A stretch of 64,000 nucleotides of DNA from Diphasiastrum complanatum. Lineage: Eukaryota > Streptophyta > Lycopodiopsida > Lycopodiales > Lycopodiaceae. The stretch's first letter is position 1. Every line of letters starts with the position of its first letter. The translations under genes were made by a program, and so were the position numbers. The DNA lies in NCBI GenBank assembly GCA_029204225.1, contig MU832162.1, positions 1 through 64,000 on the forward strand, in the 5' to 3' direction. Below, in pieces: positions 28,311 through 40,507 of this stretch. The notes under the pieces were generated by a model. The model searched no databases. It was not told the origin of the DNA and was given only the letters and a program-made list of their open reading frames with translations.

Positions 28311-28405
28311 CTTTTACAACTTCATGAACATGTTTTAATAATACAAATAAACCTACATTTAGAGGATAACAAAGTGTATTTTGATGGACCTACTTGAAAT
28401 TTGAT
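28311..28405. repeat. Single arm related to the 27993-28145 element
   Basis: CTTTTACAACTTCATGAACAT followed by ACCTACATTTAGAGGATAA matches the left part of the neighbouring palindromic element. The partner arm is missing. Confidence 0.6.
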
Positions 28406-28959
28406 GGCTAGTAAGATTTTCAACTATGTACTGAACCACAATCCTTATATATAAAAAATCATATAATGGCATAAAAATGGTAGCACACCATGTCCTACCT
28501 TTTTGTTAAATCATGGGCAAAGAAAAATTTGCTCGCAAAATGCCAAGGCCCTAGGGAAGGTGTTTGCAAGGGGATTGTAAGATTGGATATGCATGAATCT
28601 AGTGCATTAATCGACAATAGAAAATTAGCAACAATGCATTTTCTTACAAAGTTTCGTGGTGCCAAGCAAGCAACTCTTTCAAGATCTTACAATAGGAAAA
28701 AAATTATAGGAACGATTCATCTAAAAATAAGTAAACAAGGTTGCTACATTCATACATCACTCTTAAGGACACGTTAATTTGAAATTGAAATTATTGTTCG
28801 AAATTTATTTATTAAAATCATTATTGTGCAAAGTTAAGGACATGTTGATTTGGAATTGGAAGTATTGTTTGAAATTTATTTATTGAAATTCATTATTTGT
28901 CCAAAGTTGCAACTACCATCAGCAAAAGCTATAATTACTCATAACAAAATACTATGCAT

Positions 28960-29307
28960 TGTTTAGCAATGTGTCCACAAACAGGGCCATGCTTGCTTTG
29001 TACTTCTTCGTAAGCATTAATGGACATGCAAACCTGTAGGGATCCTAGCCATAGCCCAAATTTTGCACGTGAAGGGTCCATACTTCATAGTAGTCTAATG
29101 CTCTAGTTTCAACATCTTCACCCATCAAATGTATGCCCATCTATAGAGAGCCATATGAAGATTTAAGGTATCTCTTATCATAAGAGGAAAATGGATATCA
29201 TAACAATGCTTTTTGGGATTATCAACCCATGAGTTCACAGAATTGAACTTGGGTGGGCAACCCATCTCAAGCACAACCAACTCACTAGTCACTACGTGCG
29301 GGAACAT
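28960..29307 (-). pseudogene. Unrecognised degenerate coding remnant
   Basis: The minus strand reads VVLEMGCPPKFNSVNSWVDN and LNLHMALYRWAY (29307-29125). After a frame change it continues EDVETRALDYYEVWTLHVQN. The composition looks like real protein, but I do not recognise the family. It could be a transposon or host pseudogene fragment. Confidence 0.25.
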
Positions 29308-30494
29308 GATAACAATGATCTATGTGCTTATTTAAAAAAGATGGGGAGGACATTTATGTTACAGCTCATAAACTCGATGGCACAGCATGTATCCAGTAGC
29401 CTATCAAATATCTTCTCTTGATAACCTTTTGTTTCTGGATTAGGCAATTGAATAGGCTGCTCTGGAATGAATCTCATAAATTATGGATTCGAAATAGCTT
29501 TCTTTCAACTTTATCTTCACAGGTCACTTCCTCCCTGGTATGTTTTCCTTGAAGGTTCATTCAGAAGGGTGGTCATTCAGTGAAGAGAGCACTACAACCT
29601 CAAAAATGTGAAATCACAGGCCGGGTGTAAGAATACAACTGCCAGTCCGATCAACTGCAAGATGCACAAACAGAAAATGGGATTTGAAAAGCAAAAAAAC
29701 TACCCATTAAGATATCAACATAGTTCGGCCAGGGAGTGAGAACGTATTAACAATCAGACAGGCAATAAAACACTGGACACACTTATGTTCGCTACGAATA
29801 TGCTACGGCAGAAAGGCATTTGAAGGGCATGGAGAGTTATGCTTACCAAGGAGCTTTGTTTACTGACAAACTTGTTTCAAATGCTATGATAAAAATCCAG
29901 AAACCTTTATTTTTTGAGAAAAAGAGGTGATGACAATAGAACCACCAAACTATGGTAATGTACAACTTTTAGCCAATGCTTGTAGCATTAGCAATATAGG
30001 ATGTGACTGTCACTTATGTCCTACAAAATTCAACAGAAATAGTGTTCCAATTTTGATAATCAAACCTCCAAGAGATCAAGAATGCTAATGTTTAGACCCA
30101 AGTGTTTTGCATAATACATTGCAAAAGGTTGTGTTAATTAGATGATGACAGTATGACTGAGATTCTTCAAGGGGTAATTAATAACAATAGCAAATATTCA
30201 CATTTGACTCGAGGACCTAAGAGCCTTTAATCTGTATAACAGAGGCATTGTTAAGTAACCACTGGCATGCAAGTCAGTGATGCAATGCACAACAACAAAT
30301 TCTGCAAGTTTTAACAAATTCTGCAAGTTTTGGAAGTCGTGAAAATTTAAACTTTCCCCTGGAGTAGAAAGTTGCTTTGCAATGGCATATCATATATACT
30401 TTATACGTAGTAAATGTCCAGGAGTTGATGGATTCGACGGTTACTTTACTGAGTTTCTAGAAGCCCCTGGAGGTGGTTGTGGTACAGGCATCCC
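29308..30494. other. Non-coding stretch, nothing recognised
   Basis: AT-rich, no supported gene or repeat. Confidence 0.35.
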
Positions 30495-30569
30495 TTAAAA
30501 TGTTCCTGATGTATGGTGAGGAACAGAATCTGTTCTAGTAGCTGTTCGTGAAGTGCTTGTATGAGAACC
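30495..30569 (-). CDS. Possible 3'-terminal coding exon
   Basis: A splice acceptor (GACATAAACAG) is followed on the minus strand by GSHTSTSRTATRTDSVPHH and a TAA stop at 30495-30497. Past the stop the frame continues GMPVPQPPPGASRNSVK before a second stop. It starts with the same GGTTCT codons after the acceptor as the exon at 47199-47345, and both tails are Ser/Pro-rich. No upstream exon was identified. Low confidence. Confidence 0.2.
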   Translation of the reverse strand, partial: GSHTSTSRTATRTDSVPHHTSGTF

Positions 30570-32423
30570 CTGTTTATGTCAACCATAAAAAGATTAAGCT
30601 GAGACACTGAAGAGCAAAAACAAAGACTCCATTTTACAGGAATATCTCAACAGATCGAATCAAGAAAAACATATAACATTTTGGAGACTTTTTACTAAAA
30701 CCAACCCTCAACATCATTAAATAGAATTATGCAGATCCTTCACATCCTGTGACTACAAATAGAGAAAGACTATGTGCAGATAATAAAATACTAGCTATGC
30801 GTCAAGGCTTGAGCAACCATTGACATGCAAGTACGGGACATATTAGTACTCTAGCTTTCTTGGGGCCTTACTGACTTATTTAAAATCCCAAAAGACTAGT
30901 TATTCACATTGGGTCCATTATTATGTCATTTGGTCCTACCCTAATTGACTTTTGAAAAGACTAAGTAGAATGCCTCCAAAACTATTTATGAAGGCCTATA
31001 GACTCCTGCCACCAGGGACCAAATTACCATTGTAAATAAATCAAAAAAATGTTAATACAGTAATTTATTTATAGGGAAGCTCTAATAATTAATTCGTAAA
31101 GGAGATTGACTAGGCAAACCAACTACCTACAGTAAATATTTGAGGCTATTTGTTGGACGAAGTACAATGTACATCCCAACGACCTGTGTCTTGTAGAAGG
31201 AATCAGTTTCAACAAAGGAGATTAGTTACAGGACGGGAAGGTTAGTTAAGAGACTAGGAGATAATCCTTCTTGTAAAGTTTTTACTGTTTCTTTTGGTAC
31301 TAATGAAACGGTAGCTAGAAAACATGATCAGGGTGGTAGGTGTGCAGGCAGAGGGCATGTGCCTTGTAGCACTCTCTGTCTTCTCTAGAGCACTCCCTCA
31401 ACCCTAGGTGTTGTTGGTTGCAAGAAAGCCTCCTAAGTCTCTGTCTCCACCCTTATTCTTCTGTCTTCCTGTGGCTTGTTTCATATATGCGCTGGCTGAT
31501 CTTGAAAAAACAGTTGCTTGCTGCTGGCGTTAATTGTGAGCTGTGGGTGGAGGAAATGCTCACAGGCAGTTGCCTCAGCTGCCTGGCTTAGGATCAGATA
31601 GTGATTGGCTGAGACAGCCACAACCTAGGGGTTGATAGCAAGCAGGTAGTGGCTGGCCACAAGGGAAGAAGGGAAGAAGGGAAGAAAGGTGACATGTGGT
31701 TAAGTTTTTTATTTTTATTTTTATTTGGTTTTCAAAAACCCTACATCCTTATTGGGTCTCTTTGGGTATTATGACCTGACTCTATGCTAGTTAGCCAATA
31801 GCTGCATGTTTTGCACATTGTGTTTCAAACATTGATTAGACCATTGAAATGCATAAACATACAATACTTATATTCAAGAAAATCACATTTTTATCGAATT
31901 GTACTAAGTATTTTTTGCATTTGTCTAATAAGAAACTGCAAATAGGCATTCTTCTAGGAATGTGCACGTGACACTGCCAAATTGCAAAATCTGTTAAATG
32001 ATTCCAATCTCTTTTTGCTTCCTGTGATCATGAAACTATAGAGGAAGTTTTTGAGTGTAACCCATCTCAAAACAACTGGAAATTCACAAATATATTCCAA
32101 ATAGAGAAATAGCTTCAAGGGTTTTCAATTTTTTAATTTTTAGATATCCATATGGGGTCTAGGCCAATGCTTCAAACATTCCACAAAATACCCTATCTTG
32201 ACTAATGACATTCACAATTGTCAACCGGATCCAATCAGTATCAGAATTTCCCTTTGAAATTGCCTAGGTCTCATATTACATGTTCTTTCTCCAAGAAGAT
32301 CCTCAACTTTATACTCTAACCATCCAGAGATCAAACTGTCCATTTGGAATGCCTTATAATACATATAGGACCATCTCCTTACAACCATATCCTAGAGAAA
32401 TCGTCTCTTAGATCTACTATAGC
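30570..32423. other. Non-coding stretch
   Basis: No gene was recognised. Around 31150-31330 there is LTR-like or leader-like sequence (TGTTGGACGAAGTAC... CTTCTTGTAAAG), but no partner copy is in the window. A short GGGAAGAA triplet repeat lies near 31665-31690. Confidence 0.3.
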
Positions 32424-33510
32424 CAGTATTATGCAATGTTTAATCGAAATGTGTTTCGAACAGAGAAACACGTTTGAAACGTCTTGTTCGAAATGAACCC
32501 GTTTCGAAACGCGTTTCTTTCGTTGAAATGGCAAGTGAAAAAACCCAAATTCCAAGGTTCGAATACTAGGTATCTTACTTTCATTAATCATGTACCTGCT
32601 ATCGTGTTTCAAAACAATTTCTCTCTCAGAGCTCCCCAAGTTTTAATTTATGACTTATCAGTGATCACAAATTACAATACTAAAGCCACTAAGTTGGAGA
32701 TAGAAAATGAAATTGGATGTCTCTACTTAGTACAAGTCTTTCTATGGCATGTATACCAAAAATCCATAAAAACACATTTTAAAAAAAAAAGGACCTAAAA
32801 ACTTTCTATTTCGAAGCTGGACCTCCCATTTCAAACGTGTTTTGAAACAATGTATGAAACGGGACCCTAAAACATTGCTCTCTTTTCATAATAGTCAACC
32901 CCGAGCTCCTCTCCACCGTTTGAGCCCTCATCATCTCCCTCCTCAGCCCTACCCCTCTGCCGCCGTAAAGCCCGTGCGTCAGCATGTGCCTGTCTGTAGA
33001 ACTCTCTATGGATCTCATCATCCATCTCCTCCTGCGTGGGTGGTGCCCGAGGAGCAGCAGCTACCGAATCCACCAAGCAAGTGTCAGGGTTCACCTGCAA
33101 CCAAAAACAATACATTGTTGTCAGGCAGGTATTTTGCAATTCACTGCATATTTCGAAAGCAATTCAATTCGTCAAAGCATAGCATGAAACAAGGGGTAAT
33201 GATGTGACTCGCCTCGAGCATCTAGCCCTCTCCTCGCGTGTGTCTCAACATACGACCGTTGGTGTTCACAAACACCAACCGCCTACACTACTTGATGGAT
33301 AACCTATTCCTCTTCTGCGTGTGATACAAGGCCCAAGTGCTTCAATTCTGCTCGCAAGCTCCTACTGAACAGTCCTGTGCAAGGACTCTCTCGGCCAATC
33401 GTCGCAGGTCACCTGTGTTGCGCCCGTGGATGCACCACCATGTAACGGGCCTCAGCTGATCCTCCCTCCACCGACTCTACTCTCCATCGAAAGGAAACTG
33501 GAAGCGCTCA
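32424..33510 (-). pseudogene. hAT transposase C-terminal remnant with terminal motifs
   Basis: The minus strand at about 33450-33210 reads TWWCIHGRNTGDLRRLAERV, then QDCSVGACEQN, STWALYHTQKRNRLS and RLVFVNTNGRMLR. These are the hallmarks of the hAT C-terminal dimerisation domain. An acidic and Arg-rich tail follows at 33139-32867 (EFYRQAHADARALRRQR). The left end (32424-32540) is crowded with GTTTCGAAACG-type motifs in both orientations, as in hAT subterminal regions. In-frame stops break it. The catalytic N-terminal part is missing, so it cannot move on its own. Confidence 0.65.
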
Positions 33511-33624
33511 AATGTGAGTAGCATGCTCATCCTGTTGATCTAGACAGAGATAGGTTGTCATGAATCTTCGTATAGGCATGCCACCCCACTAGAACCTCTA
33601 CCCCCCACAAATGGTAATTACAAA

Positions 33625-34640
33625 TCCCTAGTGTTACCTTTCAGGTCGACGAACGCACCTGCAACACTCCAGCAATTGATGAACAATTTATTTTATCCAT
33701 GCATGGGGAAGTTTGTGGTGGTATTCTTAGATGATATGCTTATCTACAGTAAAACCCTTAAAGAGCATGTGAATCATATTAAGACTGTCTTGTGGATTCT
33801 CAGGCAAGAAAAACTTTATGTGAAGGAATCCAATTGTGAGTTCTTTAAGCATGGTCATAAGATCACTCCTTTCAGGCTAAAGATAGACAAAGATAAAATT
33901 AAGCCAATTATAGAGTGGCCAATTCAAATAGTCAAACAAGTAAAATCTTTTCTAGGATCTAATGTTGTTTTTTTTAAGATTTATTGAGGAACATGCAAGG
34001 TTGTGGCACCTCTTAATAACTTGGCGAAGGGTAGAGTTAACAATAAGAAGAAAAGAGGTCAACCTCGTGCGCCTAGTGTATGGAAGGAGGAATTAAATTA
34101 ATGTTTTTAGAAACTTAAAAGCTTGATTATTTCCAGCCATGTTATAGATTGCAGATCTAGAACAACAATCTATCCATTTGATTCAAGATGAATAATAAAA
34201 AGAACTAATCAGACTATGCAAGATATGTTGGGAACATATGTATCTCATAGGCAATCTCATTGGGAAGATTTCCTCCCTTTGATAGATTTTTAATGGTAGA
34301 GAACATTCTGATACAAGTTATAATTCGTGTATGCTTATGTACAGTTAACAACCTAAATTTCCAGTTGCTAGAGACGAAATCTATTAAGATGTAGAAAGTT
34401 GTAGGTTTCTTAAATGATTTGTTGCAAATAGCTTGTGAGAGTATTCATAGTGCTCAAGATAGGGCTAAACATTAGATTTTAAGATACACGACTGGGCTTA
34501 TCTTAGAATTCCAATAGATTCTTAGGCTATGCGTATGGGAAAGAATTATAAATGGTCTACAAGAAGGTATTGTGGACCATTTTCGATTATAAAGAATATC
34601 TATTCTTTAGTTTATGGACTCAATCTTTAGGTTAAAACCA
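33625..34640 (+). pseudogene. Ty3/gypsy RT and integrase fragments, degenerate
   Basis: 33631-33987 encodes FRSTNAPATLQQLMNNLF, then [16 protein letters not shown] (the YVDD-type catalytic box as FLDD) and LRQEKLYVKESNCEFF, the palm and thumb of a gypsy reverse transcriptase. At about 34200-34340 come relics of integrase (MQDMLGTYVSHRQSHWEDFL and CMLMYSQQPKFPV), then QDRAK-like and RRYCGPF-like pieces to 34590. Large internal deletions and many stops are present. The order RT then integrase fits Metaviridae. Inactive. Confidence 0.75.
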
Positions 34641-34930
34641 TGGCTCACACCCGGTATTGCTACCTGATGAATCACTGCCATTACCATGCAAAACCCATCG
34701 TCATAGGTTTATTGTTTTGGGCCTCACTAGGCCATTAATTATGATAATATACTATGAATCCCTCAATCCTCACATCCATATAATAAATACACAGGTTGAG
34801 TTGGCCCCCTAACCATTTATCAAATTGACTGCATGGTTAGGTACAACTAACTATGGTGAGTTAAGGGCAGGAGACGTGCATCCCTCCTTAAATGAGTTCA
34901 GTCCTTAGAACTTAAAGCTAGTGAAGTTCT

Positions 34931-36495
34931 TCCTAAGGCTATCTCCCTGCTGCTTGGAATCATCACTCGAATGGCCCATCCATCCAAACAGGTACCTGGT
35001 AACTATACAATTACATAATCATTTGATTCTCGAATCGAGTATCCTTTCGGGTTCGAAATTGATCCCACCACATTAATCGCTGCAATTGATCTCCCGAACC
35101 AAGATGGTCCACTTCATGCAAATTCTTGAATGGGTCTACATGGAAAACACGATGCGTTTGTAACCAGGGATCCAATCAAGAGCTAACTAATTGTAATGCT
35201 TGAGCCTTGTTGATATGCATTACAATCTAAAATTCTTTAGGATTTTCAATTACAGACAATCTCTGTCAGGTGCATTAATCTCTACAATAAAAGAGAAAAT
35301 AGTAGAAAACAAATAATTACTCACATTTCCAAGAATCATTGTCTTTGCACATTGTCCTCTCCTAATGATCAAGTGTTAATTTGTGATTTGTCAATTAGAA
35401 TGATTAGGATCTGAATCATGATTCGTCAATCATAATTCGTTTAGTGACTTTGTTCCTAAGGCTATCTCCCTGCTGCTTGGAATCATCACTCGAATGACCC
35501 ATCCATCCAAACAGGTACCTAGTAACTATATGATTACATAATCGAGTATCCTTTTGGGTTCGAAAGTGATCCCATAATCGTTTGATTCTCGAATCGAGTA
35601 TCCTTTCGGGTTCGAAAGTGATCCCACCAGATGACTCTTTTGATAGCTGCAATTGATCTCCCGAACCAAGATGGTCCACTTCATGCAAATTTTTCTTGAA
35701 TGGGTCTACACGGAAAACACGATGCATTTGTAATCAGGGATCCAATCAAGAGCTAACTATTTGTAATGCTTGAGCCTTGTTGATATGCATTACAATCTAA
35801 AATTCTTTAGGATTTTCAATTACAGACAATCTCTGTCAGGTGCATTAATCTCTACAATAAAAGAGAAAATAGTAGAAAACAAAGAATTACTCACATTTCC
35901 ATGATCAAGTGTTAATCTGTGATTTGTCAATTAGAATGATTAGGATCTGAATCATGATTCGTCAATCATAATTCGTTTAGTGACTTTCTTCCCAAGGCTA
36001 TCTCCCTGCTGCTTGGAATCATCACTCGAATGGCCCATCCATCCAAACAGGTACCTAGTAACTACACGATTACATAATCGTTTGATTCTCGAATCGAGTA
36101 TCCTTTCGGGTTTGAAGGTGATCCCACCAGATGACTCTTTTAATAGCTGCAATTGATCTCCCGAACCAAGATGGTCCACTTCATGCAAATTTTCTTGAAT
36201 ACCGGGTCTACATGGAAAACACGATGCGTTTGTAACCAGGGATCCATTTAAAGAGCTAACTAATTGTAATGCTTGTTGATATGCATTGCAATCTAAAATT
36301 CTTTAGGATTCTCAATGACAGACAATCTCTATCAGGTGCATTAATCTCTACAATAAAAGAAAACAAAGAATTACTCACATTTCCAAGAATCATTGTCTTT
36401 GCGCATTGTCCTCTCCTAATGATCAAGTGTTGATTTGTGATTTGTCAATTAGAATGATTAAGATCTGAATCATGATTCGTCAATCATAATTCGTT
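34931..36495. repeat. Direct repeat, three ~520-bp units carrying a chromodomain-like frame
   Basis: The word GGCTATCTCCCTGCTGCTTG starts at 34937, 35460 and 35996, giving periods of 523 and 536 bp. Each unit ends in CATGATTCGTCAATCATAAT. On the minus strand, units 2 and 3 (35416-35727, 35952-36188) encode PERILDSRIKRL followed by VTRYLFGWMGHSSDDS. This matches the start and middle of the chromodomain at the end of the intact chromovirus in this window ([15 protein letters not shown]). The repeat therefore seems to be a triplicated C-terminal and 3' part of a chromovirus. Unit 2 has a further internal duplication near 35545-35620. Confidence 0.75.
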
Positions 36496-36836
36496 GAATT
36501 TTGATAACGGGAGAAGAGAATATGTTTAAAAGTGTGAACATTAATTCTTTCAAAAGATGTATGAGTCACTCTTTAAGTACTTTCCATGAGGAAAGTTTTA
36601 AACTTAAAGAATCAAGTCAATCCTAGAATGTTATTGATAAATATGATATACATTAAGATTCACCCAACTAACTCAAATGTAACATAATCATCAATATGCC
36701 TATGATTTTTAAATGGTTGATGCATGCAAATTATCCCAATCAAAGGAATATACAGTGTATTCACTTGGTTATGGAATTGTGCAAAACTATCATGATCCCA
36801 CAATTATTGACCACATAGCATGTCTCAACAGATCTC

Positions 36837-37137
36837 ATGCAATCTATACATGTAAGAGGTGCTGAGGAGATTCATGGGGCCCTTCTACCCATTTTCAGAG
36901 TGCTGCGCCTGGTAGACCGTGAGGGGTGCACTCTTGGTCTCATTTACGAGTTCATGGACCGCATCGGCGAGGCGATTCTAACATCACCCTTGGACGAGCA
37001 CAGGTATGACTCTTCAGTGTCTAGTTTGTTGTTTCTCACTCAAGTTTGATGCGTTTCTTTTATGCTACAGTGCACTGATTATTGTAATTTGTCTGTTGTA
37101 GGAGGGACGAGATCTCGAAGATATGGGAGGCCAAATG
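36837..37137 (+). pseudogene. hAT-like transposase exon fragments
   Basis: Exon-like sequence reads LPIFRVLRLVDREGCTLGLI then YEFMDRIGEAI, the pattern of hAT transposase cores of the VLRLVDGE-YEAMDRAKEAI type. It ends at CACAG|GTATGAC (about 36999). After a 100-bp intron ending TTGTAG, the frame resumes with RDEISKIWEAKW (about 37102-37137) and then stops matching, where LINE sequence begins. This may be the interior of a different hAT copy from the one at 32.4-33.5 kb. Inactive. Confidence 0.55.
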
Positions 37138-37139
37138 GG

Positions 37140-39385
37140 TTGGTTTCTTAGTCAAAGTATTGGGCTTGACAGGGATGTATATTTCACGGTCTACTACTTT
37201 CCACTGGAATCTTCGACTTTTGCATATATATGGATTTCCCATATGTTGATCTCTCTTCAAATATCCTCCTTTACTCTAAGAGTGGTCACATACTTCTTGT
37301 TGGGGATTTTAATGCCAGGACATCTTCTAGGCAAACAAAGTTTCATGTAGTCAATGATGTCCCATTGAGGATACATGCCTTGGATAGTATGGATATGGGA
37401 ATTGACAGGATACCTTCTGTTATGTACGTATATTCCTGCCTCAGTGTGAACATGTTAGACTTGTAAGTTGTAAATTGTCAATATTAAAATGGCTCACATC
37501 GGCCTGTGTTGTTTTTAAAAATGTAAATAGCAGGTTTTTGCTAACTTGTTGTCCTGCTTATATTTGGTATAGCGTACTAGGTCTTAATTTAGAGGCTGTT
37601 GGACTGACCTCCTAAAAAGTAGGAGAGTTGACTGTCAACGAGACACGTGTCATATGCTCATTGGGATACTTGGTCCAGTGCATGAGTGACACGGGTCGGA
37701 CGGTCCTACTCGCTTGCCAATGTGTCAGGGTACTGCCAAGTGGCAAGTGTCAATTGTGCATGAGGCTTGCCATGTTTCAACGCTAGGAAAGGGTCAGGGT
37801 TAAGTGCGTGCTTGAGGATTATGTATAAGTGAGCCTAGAGAGAGGCATTCCGCATGATAATCTATGCAGCAGGTGATTGGGAGGAGACTTAGCAACAGTG
37901 CTCTTATGTGTTTATGTAGAGATCAATAAAGTGAAAATTTGGTGCCTACTTTGGTGTGCTTTGAGTTGAATTCAGATAGCTTTGTGATATTTGGTATCAG
38001 AGCAGTCCCCTTCCAGGATTGTGTGGGGTTTGGCATCACTTTCGTATTCAATTAGGGTTTATTGGATGCTAGGTGGGCCAGTGCGCTTCTACAAGAGTGT
38101 TTCTAAGCATTTTGAGAGCCCTGAAGCTTACAAATTGCAGCCCTATGGTGGTGGATTGCTAGTCCTTGGGAAGCCTTTGAGCATCTACTGTTGTCTAGCC
38201 CATTTTTTCTCTTTGCTTTTGTAAAAATTCATGAAGTTGATGAATGATGTACTCAGACCGTATATGGGTAAAGTTTGTTGTAAACTTTATTCATGATATT
38301 TTGACTTATAATGTAGGTGAGGCCAAGCATGTGACTCACCTTAGGACTGTGATGTCTACCTTGAGGGAAAACAGATTGTTTGCGTTGGGAGGAGACTTAG
38401 CAGCTTTGCTTGTGTTTATGTTGATAGCTTGCCATGTACTTTGAAGAGAAATCAATAAAGTGGATATTTGGTGCCTACTTTGGGTGCTTTGAGTGAATTC
38501 AGATAGCTTCGTGATACCTTCTCATGCTAATGGCCCAATCTCTACATATGGTGAGCATTTTCTTCTACTAGGAGAGGCTCATGAGCTTGCCATTTTTTAT
38601 GGCTCGTCTTGTTGGCCGAGTTGTAGCGACTATACTTGCCACCCCCATGGTGGTGGCCGTTGTGGACTATTTCATAGGGTCACCATCTCTCATACCCTTT
38701 TTATCTATTTTCATTGTTTCTGCCATCACATTTTTTGATCATTGTTAAAGAATTGAAAATAGAGATAGAAAGGATCGTTAAATCGAGGTTTACCAACCTA
38801 GGAATCCTCGATGGTCTTCTACAACTCAAAATAGATCAAAATCAGCAACATGCAATCAACATGCAATCAACATGCAAGCAACTGTAAAAACATGCAAGCA
38901 ATCTGAAGAATTCTAGAGGCATGCATGTAAGATGCATGGACTAGTACTTGCACATGCAAACAGAAATTGCTAGCAAATTGTAATTTTGTCGACATGCAAT
39001 CCCCGCAGCATTATACGCAGCAGAGGCATGGTGTTCAAGCCTCACCCCATCCCATTGGGCCAATATCTCACGCTTACAAATTCTTATGCTATCACATATG
39101 ATAATGGCTAAGCCCTTTGTCCCACATCAAATCATTCTGGCAGAGTTTGCAATCCCACCTCTACGACTTGATGTCATCTTTCATCTTATCACAAATCTAC
39201 ATACACAGTACTATGAGGAGCCATTAGACTTCCATTCATAGTTAGATACTCTTATATTAGATTTATTTTGTCATTAGTAATTACACTATATATGCTTTTC
39301 TTTATTGTTTTGGAGATGCTTCATATGCTCCCATCTATACCACACACTTGAGATGTACTCTTTCGTCTTATATGCCTTTTGGCAT
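37140..39385 (+). mobile_element. LINE copy A0: endonuclease and ORF2 C-terminal remnants, interrupted
   Basis: Pieces of an L1-type ORF2 occur in order. At 37150-37412 is the endonuclease centre, ending HILLVGDFNARTSSRQTKF. After the LTR-element insertion, 38522-38700 carries its C-terminal half (ISTYGEHFLLLGEAHELAIF, CHPHGGG). At 38990-39240 comes the post-RT C-terminal region (EAWCSSLTPSHWANISRLQ, ILAEFAIPPLRLDVIFHLIT). At 39290-39385 is the 3' tail with hairpin ATGCC-TTTT-GGCAT. The reverse transcriptase is absent. The endonuclease would nick DNA to prime target-primed reverse transcription. The left edge adjoins a hAT exon, so the copy is probably 5'-truncated and inserted there. Confidence 0.65.
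37418..38516 (+). mobile_element. Internally deleted Ty3/gypsy LTR element with CCTTC target duplication
   Basis: The 5-bp target duplication CCTTC flanks the unit at 37413-37417 and 38517-38521. The 5' LTR is 37418-37989 (572 bp, TGTTATG to GTGATA), followed by a primer-binding site TGGTATCAGAGC at 37992-38003. The interior holds only a scrap of gypsy RT (38244-38380: YMGKV-like, HDILTYN, EHVTHLRT-like, LRENRLFA). From about 38389 the 3' end of the LTR recurs (GGGAGGAGACTTAGCA to GATAGCTTCGTGATA). The element sits inside the LINE endonuclease frame. It cannot encode its own mobility proteins. Confidence 0.85.
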
Positions 39386-39854
39386 TTTACCTCACAACCA
39401 TTGATTACTTCCTTCTTTACTAGGCGGAGATCGCGTGATTTAGTGCATGAGGATGAGGATTATGACGATGATGTGGATGATAGCCGATTACACTTCCCAC
39501 CATCACGTTACTACCAAGATCACCAGACATCCTACACAGAGACGTACTACTGCACATGCTCATGCTCATAGACGACGCCAGCAGGCGCTAGTGCTTTCTC
39601 ATGTTGCGGCTCACATTACATCTTTCTACGGCATCAACACAACAGCTGCAGCATCATCACAGTCTTGACAACTTGACATGGATACATAGGATTATTATTA
39701 TGCACACACTCTCGCATATGTGTCTATTTTAGTTTGTCCTAGATGTTTTTCTCTATTACAGTTTTGGAAACGTTTTATACGCTCCCATGGGTACCACATA
39801 CTTGACATGTACGTCATTAGTCTTATATGCCTTTTGGCATGGGAAAGACATTAA

Positions 39855-39946
<92 letters not shown>
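39386..39946 (+). mobile_element. LINE copy A: 5'-truncated ORF2 C-terminus and 3' tail
   Basis: Begins directly after the A0 tail and encodes SQPLITSFFTRRRSRD followed by an acidic run (HEDEDYDDDVDDS). After a one-base frame change it reads VAAHITSFYGIN and stops near 39666. The 3' tail has the hairpin ATGCC-TTTT-GGCAT (39827-39840), then ACATTAATAAAT and (CT)n from 39860 to 39946. QPLITSFF (39395-39418) fits the PCNA-binding PIP-box pattern QxxIxxFF. AAHITSFY (39606-39629) is a weaker second match. Confidence 0.75.
39860..39946 (+). repeat. (CT)n tail of LINE copy A
   Basis: About 87 bp of CT dinucleotide directly after ACATTAATAAAT. The next LINE copy begins at its end. Confidence 0.95.
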
Positions 39947-39950
<4 letters not shown>

Positions 39951-40507
39951 TCCCTATCCACCTCCATGCTTCCATCTCCATCACCATCACCATCTCCATC
40001 TCCACACTTCCATCTCCACGCAACCATCATCTCCTCACTGCTTCCATCTCCATGCAACTCTCACTTCTTTCTAGATTTCTTTGTGGCTAGATCTATCTTT
40101 TTTGTGCATGACACTTTCTTGCATCACTTTTAGCTACTCTAAGCTTGATTCTCAAGATTTCATTGCTGCTATCCTTTTGCAATAGATCCTCAACAGTTTG
40201 AGTTTTGAAAATTTGATTTTTCTCGATCTCAAAATTTTTGCAGTCTGTAAAATCCGTACAATCAGTACGGATACGTACCACCGTACTGCAAGTACAGTCT
40301 AACAGCTATGTAATGCTCTGTCTCACCTTCGATTTGAATCAATTTTCGGGTCAATCGGACTTTGTATGCCAAAGTTACGCTCATTTCCGTAAAACTGCTT
40401 GATTAGGGTTTTGCTTCCTCTCTCATCTCTCTCCTGCAAATCATCCTACGGCTTCGTTTCGTCTTCCTCCAGGCTTTGTCTTGCGCACAAAGTGTGCTAA
40501 GAAGTTT
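39947..40507 (+). mobile_element. 5' leader of LINE copy B
   Basis: Starts at the end of the copy A (CT)n tail with degenerate CCATCTCCA/CCATCACCA repeats (to about 40060). An AT-rich leader then runs up to ORF1. No coding sequence is recognised. Because ORF1 and ORF2 follow, copy B looks nearly complete at its 5' end. Confidence 0.5.

Noticed and set aside
34931-36495. Possible CRISPR-like or satellite array
   Set aside because: Units are about 520 bp, only three copies, in plant DNA with coding similarity to a chromovirus. It has no short repeat-spacer pattern.
39787-40090. Open frames across the (CT)n tract after LINE copy A
   Set aside because: They are Ser-Leu or Arg-Glu repeats read from a CT microsatellite, not genes.
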